Notes: generated by a model from the letters alone, not told the origin. Positions 26,015-34,728 are shown, numbered from the stretch's first letter. The stretch: 64,000 bases of DNA from Chryseobacterium daecheongense (GCF_003729955.1 NZ_RJTX01000001.1:1240001-1304000), one strand, 5' to 3'. Made by a program: numbers and translations.

Positions 26015-26455
26015 TTACCAAATATTTTCAATTGTCTGATGTGTATTATTAATGGAAAATGTTTGTCCTGCTCTTAGCCCCATCATCGCTTTTGCCAAAG
26101 GAGCTTCATCCGAAATCGTCATGATCTTGTTATTCTCAAAAACAATTTCCCCCACAGAAGCGGAAATATAAAACAATCCTTTATCGGTTTTCACTAAAGC
26201 TCCGTTTTGTACTTTTTCAGAAGGGTCCGCAGATACTTTTTGAATAAGCCCTTGCTGATACAGAGCTTCATTGAGCTGCCTCTGAAGGTTATTGATCTCC
26301 TGCTGAAGCATTTCCCGGCCGGTTTCATATTTATCTCCCATTGAGCTTTTGGTGTCGTTATTGGAAGCACGGGTTTCTGTGATCAGATTTTCAAAATTCC
26401 TGATCTTTTCGGAGATTTTATTTTTGATGATTTCTACTATTTTTGATTTGTCCAT
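26015..26455 (-). CDS. GreA/GreB-like protein
   Basis: 146 residues. The N-terminal half is an antiparallel coiled coil (EIIKNKISEKIRNFENLITE ... QQEINNLQRQLNEALYQQ). The C-terminal half has a small beta domain ending PLAKAMMGLRAGQTFSIN, like the FKBP-type domain of GreA (PLGKAL.GK.VGD). GreA factors rescue backtracked RNA polymerase through an acidic coil tip; here the tip reads TRASNNDTKSSMGDKYETG. A true Gre function is therefore plausible but unproven. Similar Bacteroidota proteins are sometimes misnamed 3-oxoacyl-ACP synthase; no such domain is visible. Confidence 0.65.
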   Translation of the reverse strand: MDKSKIVEIIKNKISEKIRNFENLITETRASNNDTKSSMGDKYETGREMLQQEINNLQRQLNEALYQQGLIQKVSADPSEKVQNGALVKTDKGLFYISASVGEIVFENNKIMTISDEAPLAKAMMGLRAGQTFSINNTHQTIENIW

Positions 26456-26488
26456 TCTTTCATTAGGCTATGCCTTTTCTATTGGATT

Positions 26489-26511
26489 AAAAAAGCGGGC
26501 TAAAACCCGCT
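26489..26511 (-). terminator. Terminator of the amylase gene
   Basis: GC-rich stem AGCGGG/CCCGCT (26494-26499 and 26506-26511) followed on the minus strand by six T. It separates the amylase from the Gre-like gene downstream. Confidence 0.85.
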
Positions 26512-26532
26512 CTTATTGATCAAATTTTTATT

Positions 26533-27885
26533 TTACTTTTCAAATACGGCGAAATCCGAAGGTTTAAAACTGAAATCTTTTCCTGCATTAAAATCCCTCT
26601 TCGATCCTTCAAAAACATTTTTAAAACTGCCGGATACATGTTCATCTTCAATACTGAAGTTCACAGATTCCTTTGACATATTTAAAACAACAAGAACCTC
26701 ATCTTTTCCATTTTTCCTTACATAAGCCAAAATTTTGTCGTTTGCAGTTGTGTTGAGCAAATAAGTGGTTACATTAGGATCTCCACCACGTAAAGCCGGG
26801 TTTGAAGATTTCAGGTTCAGCAATGTCTTATAAAAATCAGCCATCTGGTAATTCCCGTTCCATTCAATGACATCTTTTTCAAAGAATTCCAGTCTTTTCA
26901 TATTGGGCAATTCCTGCCCTGAATATAATAGTGGGATTCCATTCCAAGTTGCAGAAAATACAGCCATCGGTTTGGCTATAGTTCCATATTTTTCGTATTC
27001 CGTTCCATTCCAGGAATTCTCATCATGATTGGTGGTGAACCACGCTCTCATGGAAGCATCTCCTATCGCAGAATATTTTATCAATAGGTCTTTTAACTCC
27101 TGCAAAGGAAGATTTTTCTTGTAATAATCTTCAGATTTGTGCATCCATGTCCATGAATAGCTTGCGTCAAATACTTTTCCGTAATCCGGATTTTCAAGCT
27201 CATCAAATTCTCCTATCCAGAAAAGAGGCTTGATTTTTTCCACTTCAGGACGGGCCTGTTGCCAGAAATCCACTTCCACCCATGAAGCCAGGTCACATCT
27301 GAATCCGTCGATATTGGTTTCTTTCACCCAATATTTCATGGCATCAATCATTTCTTTTCTCATTTCCTGGTTCTTATAGTCCAGCTCGATGATATCATCC
27401 ATTCCGGAAGCAATGTGGAATTTTCCGTCAGGATCTTTCAGATAGAATTCGGGATGGGTTTTGGTCCAGATATGATCCCAACCTGTATGATTGGCCACCC
27501 AGTCAATGATTACCTTGAAGCCTAATCTGTGGGCTTCATTCACCATATGCTTGAAATCATTCAATGTTCCGAATTCGGGATTGATGGAGGTATAATCTGC
27601 TGCCGCATACTGACTTCCCAGACTCCCTTTTTTATTTTGCTGGGCAATAGGTGTAATGGGCATAAACCAGAGTGTTTTCACTCCCATAGATTTCAGGCGG
27701 GGCATTTCTTTTTCAAATGCTTTGAAAGTACCTTCCTGAGTATATTGTCTTAGATTAACTTCATAGATATTTGTGGTGTGTTTCCATTCTTTCGGCAAAT
27801 CCATAGTCGTCTTTTTGTTTGTATTTTGAACAGCACAGGATACAATTCCCAAGCCAATAATTGCTGTTAAAATTATTTTCTTCAT
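26533..27885 (-). CDS. Alpha-amylase family (GH13) lipoprotein
   Basis: 450 residues. A lipoprotein signal ends at Cys17 (GIVSC). The GH13 barrel motifs are intact: DWVANH (128-133), nucleophile Asp198 in GFRCDLA, acid/base Glu226 in WIGEFDE, and the transition-state pair His287-Asp288 in TTNHDEN. A short C-terminal beta domain ends at SDFAVFEK. It should hydrolyse alpha-glucans at the membrane or cell surface. It is not part of a SusCD locus here, so specificity is open. Own promoter and terminator, single-gene unit. Confidence 0.9.
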   Translation of the reverse strand: MKKIILTAIIGLGIVSCAVQNTNKKTTMDLPKEWKHTTNIYEVNLRQYTQEGTFKAFEKEMPRLKSMGVKTLWFMPITPIAQQNKKGSLGSQYAAADYTSINPEFGTLNDFKHMVNEAHRLGFKVIIDWVANHTGWDHIWTKTHPEFYLKDPDGKFHIASGMDDIIELDYKNQEMRKEMIDAMKYWVKETNIDGFRCDLASWVEVDFWQQARPEVEKIKPLFWIGEFDELENPDYGKVFDASYSWTWMHKSEDYYKKNLPLQELKDLLIKYSAIGDASMRAWFTTNHDENSWNGTEYEKYGTIAKPMAVFSATWNGIPLLYSGQELPNMKRLEFFEKDVIEWNGNYQMADFYKTLLNLKSSNPALRGGDPNVTTYLLNTTANDKILAYVRKNGKDEVLVVLNMSKESVNFSIEDEHVSGSFKNVFEGSKRDFNAGKDFSFKPSDFAVFEK

Positions 27886-27899
27886 TAATCAAGTTTTAA

Positions 27900-27907
27900 C
27901 AAAAGTA
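27900..27907 (-). promoter_or_regulatory. -7 element of the amylase gene
   Basis: Exact TACTTTTG on the minus strand, 14 bases upstream of ATG 27885. Confidence 0.5.
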
Positions 27908-27919
27908 AGGATTGTTTGG

Positions 27920-28070
27920 TGAGTGGCAAAATAGCAAAAATGCGAAAGTCGAAAACTGCGAAACCGTAAAATCGTGAAACCGTGAAATTGCTAAATTGTA
28001 AACTAAATTGATCTTTTATTCTTTTTGTGATTCCGCAGTTCTGCGATTTTACGATTTTGCCAATCAGAAA
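27920..28070. repeat. Intergenic microrepeat palindrome
   Basis: A non-coding stretch made of short words such as GCAAAAT, AAAATCGTGAAA and CGTGAAATTGC. The left arm (about 27925-27960) and the right arm (about 28030-28063) are imperfect inverted copies sharing TGGCAAAAT...AACTGCG. A second member of the family is at 44781-45010. Confidence 0.65.
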
Positions 28071-28084
28071 TTAAGGTATAAAAA

Positions 28085-28108
28085 AAGCCCCGACATTACT
28101 CAGGGCTT
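28085..28108 (-). terminator. Terminator of the TnpR-passenger-like gene
   Basis: Stem AAGCCC/GGGCTT followed on the minus strand by a T run, 9 bases after the stop at 28118. Confidence 0.75.
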
Positions 28109-28117
28109 ATATTGTGT

Positions 28118-28714
28118 TTATCTTTCGTCGTTATCATCTTCCTCATCATCGAAGATATCATCATTGTAATCTTCTTCTTCCTCGTCATCAAAAGTATCAT
28201 CGTCTTCATCTGAAAAGTTTCCTCCGGAAAAATCGTCATCAAAGCTGAAATCATCATCCATTAACGGCATTGCCGATTTCTTTTTGGACCCTCCTGAGCT
28301 TCCGTTCTTACTAGGAGCTTTTAAAGGAACGTTTCCGAATCTGTATACAGTGATCGGGTAATTCACCCCTTTTGTTTCTTCAATAATTTCAACAAGCTCG
28401 CAAAAAAATTCCCAAAGATCTAAAAGACCATATTGAAACTGAGCTTTGTCTCCAATACTTTCAAATGCCTCATCAATATAAACATCCGACATAATCTCAC
28501 CATCTCCGTCATCACTCATATCTTCCAACGGAACGCTTTTCACGATTGTTCCATCTTCTTCCAGTAAATTAAAAGTGGAAAGTTCGTCACCTTGAAGACT
28601 GAACGCGCTTTTAATTCCTAAATGTAAGTTCCATAGAGTCTGTTTTCCCTTAATTTCTATATCACGGAAAATGTCTTCTTTCGCATCTAATATTACGCGG
28701 ATTTTGTAAACCAT
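28118..28714 (-). CDS. pRiA4b ORF-3 / IS1096 passenger (TnpR)-like protein
   Basis: 198 residues. The N-terminal about 130 match the pRiA4b ORF-3-like fold (VYKIRVILDAKEDIFRDIEI ... LWNLHLGIKSAFSL ... QYGLLDLWEFFCELVEI). The C-terminal about 60 are highly acidic and low-complexity (FDDDFSGGNFSDEDDDTF, DDIFDDEEDDNDER). The family name comes from an IS passenger gene, but chromosomal members in Bacteroidota are common. No transposase or inverted repeats flank this one. The acidic tail could mimic nucleic acid or bind basic proteins. Function unknown. It has an exact -7 element 51 bases upstream. Confidence 0.75.
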   Translation of the reverse strand: MVYKIRVILDAKEDIFRDIEIKGKQTLWNLHLGIKSAFSLQGDELSTFNLLEEDGTIVKSVPLEDMSDDGDGEIMSDVYIDEAFESIGDKAQFQYGLLDLWEFFCELVEIIEETKGVNYPITVYRFGNVPLKAPSKNGSSGGSKKKSAMPLMDDDFSFDDDFSGGNFSDEDDDTFDDEEEEDYNDDIFDDEEDDNDER

Positions 28715-28765
28715 ACCAGTTTTTTAAATTTCTTTTTGCCTTATTATTATGATAAATTTCTGTTG

Positions 28766-28773
28766 CAAATATA
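28766..28773 (-). promoter_or_regulatory. -7 element of the TnpR-passenger-like gene
   Basis: Exact TATATTTG on the minus strand, 51 bases upstream of the start at 28714. Confidence 0.45.
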
Positions 28774-28845
28774 TAATAAATGACATGTCACAAAAAAATA
28801 TTTCAGAATTTTTTAAAATATTTTTTTTTCATACATTTTGCGGAG

Positions 28846-29877
28846 TTATTTACTTTTTTCAAGCATAAAACTGAACTTGGTTCCTTCTAAATATACACTT
28901 TCTACTGTAATGTTTTCGTTATGAGCTTCAAGGATGTGTTTTACGATGGCCAAGCCTAATCCGGAGCCACCTTCTCGTCTGCTTCTGCTGGTTTCCACAC
29001 GGTAGAATCTTTCAAAGATTCTTGGCAGAATTTCAGGTTTGATTCCCATCCCGTTGTCTATCACTTCAATAAGCACTTTGTTTTTAAGAACACTGGTTTT
29101 CACCACCACTTTTGCTTCCTGTCTGTTGGCATAATGAATGGCATTGGAGATTAGATTGATAAAGACCTGGGAAATTTTCTGTTTATCTGCATCTACAAAG
29201 ATCTGCGGATGCAGGGTCTGAATTTGTAGGGTTGTATTGTTTTTTTCCGCTTCAAGGTCAAGAAGGTCAAAGATCTCTTTGATCAGGAGATTCACATCAA
29301 ATCTGGAAACCGTAAGATTGATCTCTCCTGCTTCCAGCCTGTTGATCATATCCAGATCCGTAACTATGGCAATGAGTCTTTCTACGGAGATCCCAATTCT
29401 TTCCAGATATTTGTCTCTGATACCCAGGTTTTCCACCCCTCCTTCTCTCAAAGTCTCTACATACCCCTGAATGGAAAACAAAGGAGTTTTGAGTTCATGG
29501 GAAACATTTCCTATATATTCTTTACGGTAGCTTTCCATTTCTTTCATCATGTCGATCTGGGAAACTTTCTGCTGATTGAGGTCAGAAAATCTTTCTCCTA
29601 ATTCTTTAATGGTAATGTTTTCGTCATTGTCATTCACCATTTCCTGCGGAAGGATTTCAGAAATGGTACGTACCTGCTTTTTACCGTAATAATTGAACAA
29701 CAGTTCAAGGACTACATAATTAATGATAAAAATAAGGACTACACAGATAAAGAGGCCCATTTTGAAAAAGGGCGTTCTGTAATAAATATCTTTTAGTGAA
29801 TCGAAAATGACTACTAAAAGAAACATCACCAGTGTCAGAAGACACGAGGCGACGAGGGTAAGTCTGTAAAATTTCAA
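28846..29877 (-). CDS. PhoR-like sensor histidine kinase
   Basis: 343 residues. Two transmembrane helices (about 7-25 and 40-62) leave almost no periplasmic domain. The HisKA dimerisation domain has His127 in GNVSHELKTPLFSIQG. A HATPase domain follows with N box QVFINLISNAIHYA and G boxes VIDNGMGI and GGSGLGLAIVKHI. The short sensor is that of PhoR-type kinases which sense phosphate through the transporter rather than directly. It lies 46 bases downstream of the response regulator gene in the same transcript, and Pho-box-like repeats lie upstream of that gene. Confidence 0.88.
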   Translation of the reverse strand: MKFYRLTLVASCLLTLVMFLLVVIFDSLKDIYYRTPFFKMGLFICVVLIFIINYVVLELLFNYYGKKQVRTISEILPQEMVNDNDENITIKELGERFSDLNQQKVSQIDMMKEMESYRKEYIGNVSHELKTPLFSIQGYVETLREGGVENLGIRDKYLERIGISVERLIAIVTDLDMINRLEAGEINLTVSRFDVNLLIKEIFDLLDLEAEKNNTTLQIQTLHPQIFVDADKQKISQVFINLISNAIHYANRQEAKVVVKTSVLKNKVLIEVIDNGMGIKPEILPRIFERFYRVETSRSRREGGSGLGLAIVKHILEAHNENITVESVYLEGTKFSFMLEKSK

Positions 29878-29923
29878 TTTTACAACGTTTTATTGGTTGA
29901 TATAAAGATAGATCTTTTTAGGA

Positions 29924-30601
29924 TTATACGATTAGCTTATAACCTATTCCTTTCAAGGTCTGGATCGTATTAATTCCTAATTTTTCTCTTAATCTTCTGA
30001 TATGAACATCTATAGTTCTTTCTCCCACAATCACATCATTTCCCCATACCTTTTCAAGGATTTCCTCTCTTTTGAAAACCTTTTCCGTATTGGAAGCCAA
30101 AAGATATAATAAATCGAATTCTTTTTTAGGGAGTAAGAACTGTTGCCCATTTTTAGAAACTCTGAAATTATCCTTATCAATAACAAGGTCTCCAATTTCA
30201 ATCAGCTTTGCGTTGTCTGAAACCTGAGAAGTTAATTGTAACAGGGCATTTACTTTAGAGGTCAGAATTTTCGGTTTGATGAGCTTTACAATGTAATCAT
30301 TGGCTCCTGCCTGGAAACCTGCCAATTGAGAAAACTCTTCACTTCTGGCGGAAAGGAAAACAATCAGTGTTTTCTGAAGCTCTTTTATTTTGCGAAGTTC
30401 CTGGCAAGTTTCGATACCATCTTTTTCAGGCATCATCACATCTAGCAGGATAAGGTCCGGAATAATATCCTTTGCTTTTTCTATCCCTTCATTACCATTG
30501 GTAGCGGTGTAAATGTCGTAACCTTCTTTTTCTAAATTGTAAGACAGAATCTCTAAAATATCCAGTTCATCGTCTATTAAGAGTATTTTCTTTTGGTTCA
30601 T
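29924..30601 (-). CDS. PhoB/OmpR-family response regulator
   Basis: 225 residues. The receiver domain has the acidic pocket Asp10/Asp11, phospho-acceptor Asp54 in ILLDVMMP, switch Ser84 and Lys106. Lys106 is followed by Leu rather than the usual cis-Pro, a small departure. The C-terminal winged helix (about 125-225) contains FDLLYLLASN ... REEILEKVWG ... RTIDVHIRRLREKLG, the OmpR/PhoB type. With the kinase downstream it forms a two-component system, most likely phosphate-responsive given the neighbouring operator-like repeats. Autoregulation is possible because its promoter faces those repeats. Confidence 0.88.
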   Translation of the reverse strand: MNQKKILLIDDELDILEILSYNLEKEGYDIYTATNGNEGIEKAKDIIPDLILLDVMMPEKDGIETCQELRKIKELQKTLIVFLSARSEEFSQLAGFQAGANDYIVKLIKPKILTSKVNALLQLTSQVSDNAKLIEIGDLVIDKDNFRVSKNGQQFLLPKKEFDLLYLLASNTEKVFKREEILEKVWGNDVIVGERTIDVHIRRLREKLGINTIQTLKGIGYKLIV

Positions 30602-30619
30602 TTTTAATTTTTACTGAGT

Positions 30620-30627
30620 CAAAGTTA
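30620..30627 (-). promoter_or_regulatory. -7 element of the response regulator gene
   Basis: Exact TAACTTTG on the minus strand, 18 bases upstream of the start at 30601. It overlaps a plus-strand GTTAACA word at 30624-30630, which may be an additional operator half. Confidence 0.5.
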
Positions 30628-30663
30628 ACAATTTTTGAATGACAGATTAATAAATCGGCAATC

Positions 30664-30712
30664 GTTTACATAAAGTTAACAATAATCTCATTTTGTTAAT
30701 GTATAGTTAAGA
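30664..30712. promoter_or_regulatory. Two Pho-box-like operator pairs
   Basis: Pair 1: GTTTACA-TAAA-GTTAACA (30664-30681). Pair 2: GTTAATG-TATA-GTTAAGA (30695-30712). Each is two 7-bp direct repeats with a 4-bp spacer, an 11-bp period, the known geometry of PhoB/PhoP binding sites. The TTWACA core equals the Bacillus PhoP word. They lie between the divergent response regulator gene and the TonB receptor gene. Confidence 0.6.
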
Positions 30713-30755
30713 AAAAATTAAATTTTACTAAACCATTTACAACGTCTTTCTTTTA

Positions 30756-30763
30756 TTCCTTTG
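30756..30763 (+). promoter_or_regulatory. -7 element of the TonB receptor gene
   Basis: TTCCTTTG, one mismatch from TAnnTTTG, 38 bases before ATG 30802 and 43 bases downstream of the second Pho-box-like pair. A weak -7 is what an activated promoter would show. Confidence 0.45.
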
Positions 30764-30801
30764 CACCGAAAGAATCTAAGTGTAAATAAAGAAAGTAAAT
30801 A

Positions 30802-33402
30802 ATGAAAATTCATAAGCTTAGCATTGCCGTTTTGTTTTTGTCCGGATCAGTATTTTATGCACAGGAAATTAAGCAGGATACTGTAAAAAAGGAAAATAAA
30901 ATTGATGGCGTAGTAATACAAGGAAGCAGCAACAAGAAAACAGAAACTGCCGTACTTGGGGAACAGAAAAAGGCTATTATACAAAAACAGGCTGTAAGTG
31001 CTGAAGAAATTTCCAGAAAAGGAATATCCAACGTAGAGCAAGGTCTTACCAAAGTAACCGGGATCACTACAGTAGAAGGAAGAGGGCTTTTCGTAAGAGG
31101 ACTGGAAGAAAGATACAATTATCTGTTGATCAACGGTCTTGGTTCTCCATCCAACAACCCTTTCCAGAAAATCATTGCCTTAAAACAGTTTCCAACAGAC
31201 GTTGTAGGAAAGCTTAATATCTATAAAACTTTTAACTCCAATCTTTACGGAGATTTCGCAGGAGCTACTTTCGATATTGAAACCTTAACAATTGATAAAG
31301 CGTTTTCAAAAATTGAGTTTGGTATCGGAATCAATACTTTAAGTACATTTAAAGATCATTTTAAAGTAGCTGAAGGAGCAGATGGAATGAACGGCTATCT
31401 TGGTTTAAATTCCAGAGACAGAAGATTACCTAATGAAGTAAGAAATGAAAGACCAAGCAATCACGTCTTTACAAAAGAGCAATCTTTATCTTCGTTTAAA
31501 GATTCGTGGAATGTAGATAACATAAAATCGATGCCGAATACAAGTATTGGATTTACTACGGCACAAAAAATAAAAACCGGAGAAACCGGAAATCTGGGAG
31601 TCTTATTCTCTTTAAATCAATCATCAAAATATTCTTATAGAGAAGGAGATAATAACCAGTTTAGAAATAATGGACCTACCATAGAACTGAGTAACCTGTT
31701 GAATAAAAAAGACTACGAATATGAAACAGAATCTTCTGTTTTATTAGGACTAGGCTATAAGAACAAAGGAACGAATGTAAACTTAAATGCTATTTATCTA
31801 CAAAACTCTTCTAATATCATTGAGGATTTCAGCGGATATAAGAATGGCCAGGTTTTGGATCAGCGTTTCTTCAGAACCAATCAGCAGGACATTTCAAGAT
31901 TTTTGGATTTGCAGCTAACAGCATCACAGAAAATCGGAGAACGTCATCAGTTTAAGGCAGGAGCGAGTTATGTAATCAATAATTACAGCCAGCCGGACAG
32001 AAAGATTTTCGAACTTAGCCAGCCTGATGATTTCACTCACGCATTAATTTCTTACGGAGGTAACAGCTTTATCAGACAGTATCTGGATGTGGATGGCAGG
32101 TTTTACGGATCGGCATTCGGTGAATATTCTGTTTTCTTAGGTGAAAAAGGTGATCGTAAAGATTATCCTATGCAGTTATCTGTAGGATATAATGGATTTA
32201 CTGATATCAGAAAGAATTCTTACCGATTCATTTTCGGAAATCCGGGAAATATGAGCACTTCTGTTTATATTGATGTAGACCGTCCTCAGGAAACTTTGAA
32301 TACTTCTATCAATAATAATCAACTTTATTATAATGAAGGTAGTGACTCTTATGCTTATTTATCCAATATCTACCAGTTTGTAAATGCAGGTTACCTGAAT
32401 TTTGATTATAAGCCAAGCGACAGCTGGGACATTTTAGTGGGTGGAAGATTCGAAAATGACATGAGAATCATCCGTTTCAACAGACCGGGTGATGCCAATA
32501 GAATTAATCTTACTCCTAATAAGAATTATTTCTTACCATCTCTTTCTGTTAAAAAGGCCTTAAATAACAAGAATAATTTGAGGTTATCTTTAAGCAAGAC
32601 CATTACTCGTCCTGTTCTTATTGAAACCATGCCTATTGAATACATTAACCCGGATAACTCTTCAATTCTTGGTAATGCCAATATCCAGAACAGTGAAAAC
32701 TATAATGTGGATTTGAAATGGGAATACTTCCCAACGAACAAGGAGATGTTTGCGGTTAACTTATTCGCCAAAAGAATTGATAATGCCATTGAACGTTCCA
32801 TGGCACCTTCAGCTAACGCAAGTGGTGTTGTGATTACTTTTTACAATGCTGAAAGAGCAACTCTTGCTGGGATAGAACTAGAAGGGATTTTAAACCTGGG
32901 CAGATTCTCTGAAGCTTTAAATAAATTTACTTTAGGAGCTAATGCTACATTTATGTATTCTGATGTAGAAAGAAGCGAGGATCAGTTAAAAACAGAAAGA
33001 CCTCAAGGATATACGAATGATCAACTTCATAAAAGAGGTTTACAAGGAGCTGCACCATATACCATCAATGCAGATTTGAAATACGAATATAAAAACTCTA
33101 AAAACTTTAGCAAGACTTTCTCTTTAGTATATAATGTTTCAGGTTCCAAAATCTATGCGGTAGGTGGATCCGGTTCAGACAATTACTATGAAAAGCCATT
33201 CCATCAATTAGACTTTGTATACCAGAATCAAATTGATAAAAACTGGAACGTAAAGTTCGGAGTACAGAATATTCTGAACAGCAAGTACCGCGTTGAACTG
33301 GGAGACGATAGTTATTACTCCGTAAACACAAACGGTATTTATTCTTTGAATAATTATTTCAACGGAGTAACATTCAACTTTACCGTAGGCTATACTTTCT
33401 AA
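30802..33402 (+). CDS. TonB-dependent receptor, probably phosphate-regulated
   Basis: 866 residues with a signal peptide ending FYAQ. The plug domain contains VSAEEISRKGISNVEQGLTKVTGITTVEGRGLFVRGLEERYNYLLINGL, shown here in outline only, followed by a 22-strand-type barrel ending FNFTVGYTF with the terminal Phe. It does not carry an N-terminal carboxypeptidase-like domain, so it is not SusC-like. It transports a ligand across the outer membrane using TonB energy. The Pho-box-like sites upstream and the co-directional lipoprotein gene 35 bases downstream suggest a phosphate-containing ligand, which is inference. Confidence 0.85.
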   Translation: MKIHKLSIAVLFLSGSVFYAQEIKQDTVKKENKIDGVVIQGSSNKKTETAVLGEQKKAIIQKQAVSAEEISRKGISNVEQGLTKVTGITTVEGRGLFVRGLEERYNYLLINGLGSPSNNPFQKIIALKQFPTDVVGKLNIYKTFNSNLYGDFAGATFDIETLTIDKAFSKIEFGIGINTLSTFKDHFKVAEGADGMNGYLGLNSRDRRLPNEVRNERPSNHVFTKEQSLSSFKDSWNVDNIKSMPNTSIGFTTAQKIKTGETGNLGVLFSLNQSSKYSYREGDNNQFRNNGPTIELSNLLNKKDYEYETESSVLLGLGYKNKGTNVNLNAIYLQNSSNIIEDFSGYKNGQVLDQRFFRTNQQDISRFLDLQLTASQKIGERHQFKAGASYVINNYSQPDRKIFELSQPDDFTHALISYGGNSFIRQYLDVDGRFYGSAFGEYSVFLGEKGDRKDYPMQLSVGYNGFTDIRKNSYRFIFGNPGNMSTSVYIDVDRPQETLNTSINNNQLYYNEGSDSYAYLSNIYQFVNAGYLNFDYKPSDSWDILVGGRFENDMRIIRFNRPGDANRINLTPNKNYFLPSLSVKKALNNKNNLRLSLSKTITRPVLIETMPIEYINPDNSSILGNANIQNSENYNVDLKWEYFPTNKEMFAVNLFAKRIDNAIERSMAPSANASGVVITFYNAERATLAGIELEGILNLGRFSEALNKFTLGANATFMYSDVERSEDQLKTERPQGYTNDQLHKRGLQGAAPYTINADLKYEYKNSKNFSKTFSLVYNVSGSKIYAVGGSGSDNYYEKPFHQLDFVYQNQIDKNWNVKFGVQNILNSKYRVELGDDSYYSVNTNGIYSLNNYFNGVTFNFTVGYTF

Positions 33403-33437
33403 AACTTAATTTATAAAAAATAAAATCTTAATATAAA

Positions 33438-34652
33438 ATGAAAAGAAATCTTTTAACTTTATTATCATTAACCTTACTTTTAAGTGTGTCTTCATGTACA
33501 ATTGAAGTAAATGATGATTCAGGAACACCTACTATTACAAATCCTGGAAATACAGCCGGAGTTCTTCCTGAAGGAGGTAAATTATCTGGTGAAATCACTT
33601 CTAATCTTACTATTAAAAAAGGTAATTATACATTAGAAGGTATTGTAAAAGTAGCAGATGGAGCAACTCTTACTATTGAAGCAGGTGCAACATTCACAGT
33701 ATCTACTGCCGTTACATCAAGCTTAGTAGTTTTACAAGGTGGAAAAATCCTTGCTTTAGGAACAGCAAACGAGCCTATCGTTTTTACAACTACTGCTAAA
33801 ACTCCTGGAGGATGGGGAGGAATCACGATCTACGGAAAAGCTCCTATCAAAGCGGTGAACGGAAATACTACTGCTGTATCAGAAGATGGAAATGCTATAA
33901 CATATGGAGGAACTGATGCTAACTTCAGCTCAGGTATCTTAAAATATGTAAGAGTAGAATATGCCGGTAAAAAAATCAGTGACGGAACTTCTGAAACCAA
34001 TACCTTCACGTTCTATGCGGTAGGTGACGGTACTATCTTAGAGAACCTGGTTGCCTATAAAGGAACAGATGACGGATATGAGTTCTTTGGAGGTACCGTA
34101 AGTGCTAAAAATATTGTATCTTATGGTAACTATGATGATTCTTTCGACTGGCAAGATGCTTGGAGCGGACAGAATAATACCAACTGGTATGCTTTCCAAA
34201 CTGTGACTGGTAACTTCGGGATGGAGATTGAAGCTTCTGCAAATATAGACAACACACCACCTAAAATCTCTAATATCACTTTAATCAGAGATGCTAATAC
34301 TAATCCTGAAGTTGCAGGATCTACAGAAATTTCTGCGATCCAATTCAAAAGACAGGGAACCGGTATTTTCTCTAATGTATATATAAGCGGATATAAAAAC
34401 ACAGGAGGTAAAAATGCTTATTCAGTGCTTATCCAGGAGCAGACTACTGAAACCAATCAGGTAGCTACCAATAAAATAAAAGTAGAGCCTCTTAACTATG
34501 TAAATTCTGACAATCCTGGAGTTTGGGGATATGCATATACTCCGGTTGCAGTAAAAACATTTACTAATACAGCTACTGTTTCAAAAGTGTCATTAACTGC
34601 AGGAGCTTGGGCTACTGTGGATGGAGTGAACCTTTTATCTGCTTTACAATAA
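33438..34652 (+). CDS. Beta-helix-like surface lipoprotein paired with the TonB receptor
   Basis: 404 residues. The lipoprotein signal ends with the Cys in LLSVSSC (about residue 20). The mature part begins with a low-complexity Thr/Asn/Gly linker. A right-handed beta-helix-like region follows, with repeats such as LTIEAGATFTV, VVLQGGKILALGTANEPIVFTT, GWGGITIYGKAP and DDGYEFFGGTVSAKNIVSYGNYDDSFDWQ given in fragments. It lies 35 bases after the receptor gene and shares its strong terminator, so the two probably form a receptor-lipoprotein pair, with this protein capturing or processing substrate at the surface. Substrate unknown. Confidence 0.8.
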   Translation: MKRNLLTLLSLTLLLSVSSCTIEVNDDSGTPTITNPGNTAGVLPEGGKLSGEITSNLTIKKGNYTLEGIVKVADGATLTIEAGATFTVSTAVTSSLVVLQGGKILALGTANEPIVFTTTAKTPGGWGGITIYGKAPIKAVNGNTTAVSEDGNAITYGGTDANFSSGILKYVRVEYAGKKISDGTSETNTFTFYAVGDGTILENLVAYKGTDDGYEFFGGTVSAKNIVSYGNYDDSFDWQDAWSGQNNTNWYAFQTVTGNFGMEIEASANIDNTPPKISNITLIRDANTNPEVAGSTEISAIQFKRQGTGIFSNVYISGYKNTGGKNAYSVLIQEQTTETNQVATNKIKVEPLNYVNSDNPGVWGYAYTPVAVKTFTNTATVSKVSLTAGAWATVDGVNLLSALQ

Positions 34653-34685
34653 TTAGGTTATAATAGTTTCTTCATATCAAATTGA

Positions 34686-34720
34686 AAAAGCCGTCAGGAA
34701 ATTATTCCCTGACGGCTTTT
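34686..34720 (+). terminator. Strong terminator of the receptor-lipoprotein operon
   Basis: 13-bp stem AAAAGCCGTCAGG/CCTGACGGCTTTT with a 9-base loop and a T run. GC-rich core, 33 bases after the stop. Confidence 0.92.
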
Positions 34721-34728
34721 TAACTTTA

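Noticed and set aside
26015..26455. Naming the protein a 3-oxoacyl-ACP synthase
   Set aside because: It has no thiolase fold or active-site Cys; the coiled coil and C-terminal domain look like GreA.
27920..28070. Short repeated words that could suggest a CRISPR array
   Set aside because: The repeats are 7-9 bases, imperfect, not regularly spaced, and form inverted arms. No cas gene is present.
28118..28714. TnpR/IS1096 passenger-like gene as sign of a mobile element
   Set aside because: No transposase, terminal inverted repeats or target duplications around it; this family is common as a chromosomal gene in Bacteroidota.
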